Assembly: GCA_030042955.1 (NCBI GenBank)
Contig: JASHYQ010000163.1
Location: forward strand, 1-6,230
Reading direction: 5' to 3'
DNA length: 6,230 bases
DNA from: Thermoplasmata archaeon
GTDB taxonomy: Archaea > Thermoplasmatota > Thermoplasmata > Lutacidiplasmatales > UBA184
A model generated the notes under the pieces. It had not been told where the DNA came from, searched no databases, and saw nothing but the letters and a program-made list of their open reading frames with translations. This document shows positions 5,685 through 6,230 of this stretch, in pieces. The first letter of the stretch is position 1. Each line of letters starts with the position of its first letter. The position numbers were made by a program, and so were the translations under genes.

Positions 5685-6230
5685 TCAGGGACAGGTGCCG
5701 ACTGCGGTGCACCCGAGGACGTCCACCTGCATCGTCGCGACGGTGATTGCGGACGGCGCGGAGGCGCCGGCATCCCAGAAGAGGTAGAACACGAGAGCCC
5801 CCGCACGGACCGTGGCCTGGGTTTCGAGGTAGACGGTCACCTTCGCCGCGGGGCCGGAAAGCCCGTCGAGGAATCGGAGCTCGAGCTCGGTGGAGACGGG
5901 CGCGGCGGTGGTCTCCTCGAACTCCCAGCGGACGGAGGGGTCACCGGCCTTCGCGGCATTGATCGTGAAGCTCGAACCGACCCCGGGGAGTCGGGTCGGG
6001 GTCCCGGCGGTCGCGGAGAGCTCGGCCGGCACCACGGCCGGGACCTCCCAGACCTGGGTCGCCTCCCACACCCAGTAGGCCGGAGCTTGCTCGCCAACAT
6101 CGGCACCGCCGCCCACCTCGGTTGGGCCGGGAATGAGCTGGGCCGAGGCGCTCCAGCCGGCGCCCACCAGGATGGCCATCAGGAGGACCGCGGTCGCTGT
6201 CGCGAGCCCGGCCAGGGTTACGAGCCCACC
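5685..6230 (-). CDS. Small exported protein with C-terminal Cys-x5-Cys motif (tandem copy B, 5' partial)
   Basis: The frame is open at the right edge, giving 181 residues in the window, and stops at TGA 5687-5685. An ATG at 6179 is internal to the hydrophobic N-terminal segment, so it is unlikely to be the start: the 17 codons upstream of it in the window read as a continuous membrane-spanning stretch (GGLVTLAGLA, then TATAVLL). By comparison with copy A, about 20 more residues lie outside the window. The hydrophobic segment ends at SASA (27-30), a plausible signal-peptidase site, followed by TEVGGG (37-42), a paired AYW, a beta-rich body with KAGD, APVSTELEL and YLETQAT, and the terminal CTAVGTCP. 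Its only cysteines are that C-terminal pair. The C-terminal 92 residues align without gaps to copy A. It probably arose with copy A by tandem duplication and acts at the cell surface; its binding partner is unknown. Confidence 0.8.
   Translation of the reverse strand, partial: GGLVTLAGLATATAVLLMAILVGAGWSASAQLIPGPTEVGGGADVGEQAPAYWVWEATQVWEVPAVVPAELSATAGTPTRLPGVGSSFTINAAKAGDPSVRWEFEETTAAPVSTELELRFLDGLSGPAAKVTVYLETQATVRAGALVFYLFWDAGASAPSAITVATMQVDVLGCTAVGTCP

Noticed and set aside
5546..5806. N-terminal extension of gene A up to an ATG at 5806
   Set aside because: The extra 87 residues are Arg/Pro/Ser-rich, overlap the 3' end of gene B, and precede the promoter and SD, which point to the GTG at 5545.
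1..6230. CRISPR array, tRNA/rRNA gene or insertion sequence
   Set aside because: No regularly spaced repeats, cloverleaf-like segment, transposase-like protein or terminal inverted repeats were seen on either strand.

Overview
The window looks like a piece of a high-GC archaeal genome, most likely from an uncultured Thermoplasmatota lineage. This rests on four things: strongly GC-biased codon use, a C-terminal DUF835 domain (a mainly archaeal family), an isolated AT-rich TATA-like box in very GC-rich DNA, and a GGAGGTG Shine-Dalgarno matching the archaeal 16S tail. The lineage is an inference from domain content; no marker gene is present.

Layout. Positions 1-4895 (+) are one continuous reading frame, open at the left edge, coding for at least 1630 residues. 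Its first ~950 residues align by eye, block by block, with an entire isoleucyl-tRNA synthetase (IleRS): N-terminal Rossmann half, CP1 editing insertion, second Rossmann half, anticodon-binding helices and C-terminal domain. Yet every catalytic signature I can place (HIGH, the WDxHG strand, SRQRYWG, EGxDQxxGW, KMSKS) is replaced, and most of the editing site is lost. Next come a helix-hairpin-helix segment (to ~1080), a ~400-residue Pro/Glu/Ala/Ser-rich linker, and a terminal DUF835 domain (~1485-1630). It therefore appears to be a catalytically dead synthetase paralogue built into a multidomain, perhaps regulatory, protein.

After a 68-bp convergent gap come two minus-strand genes, 5545-4964 and 6230-5685 (the second cut by the right edge). 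They are tandem paralogues: small exported proteins with a hydrophobic N-terminal segment, a shared TEVGGG motif, a beta-rich body, and a C-terminal Cys-x5-Cys ending in AVGTCP. The downstream copy has its own compact promoter: TATA-like box, then SD, then a GTG start, with a strong GC hairpin directly upstream of the box.

How they relate. The large protein is convergent to the surface-protein pair, so nothing here places them in one pathway. The most notable item is the dead IleRS-HhH-linker-DUF835 fusion. By analogy with the degenerate HisRS-like domain of eukaryotic GCN2, it could sense tRNA or isoleucine; that is a hypothesis, not something the sequence proves.
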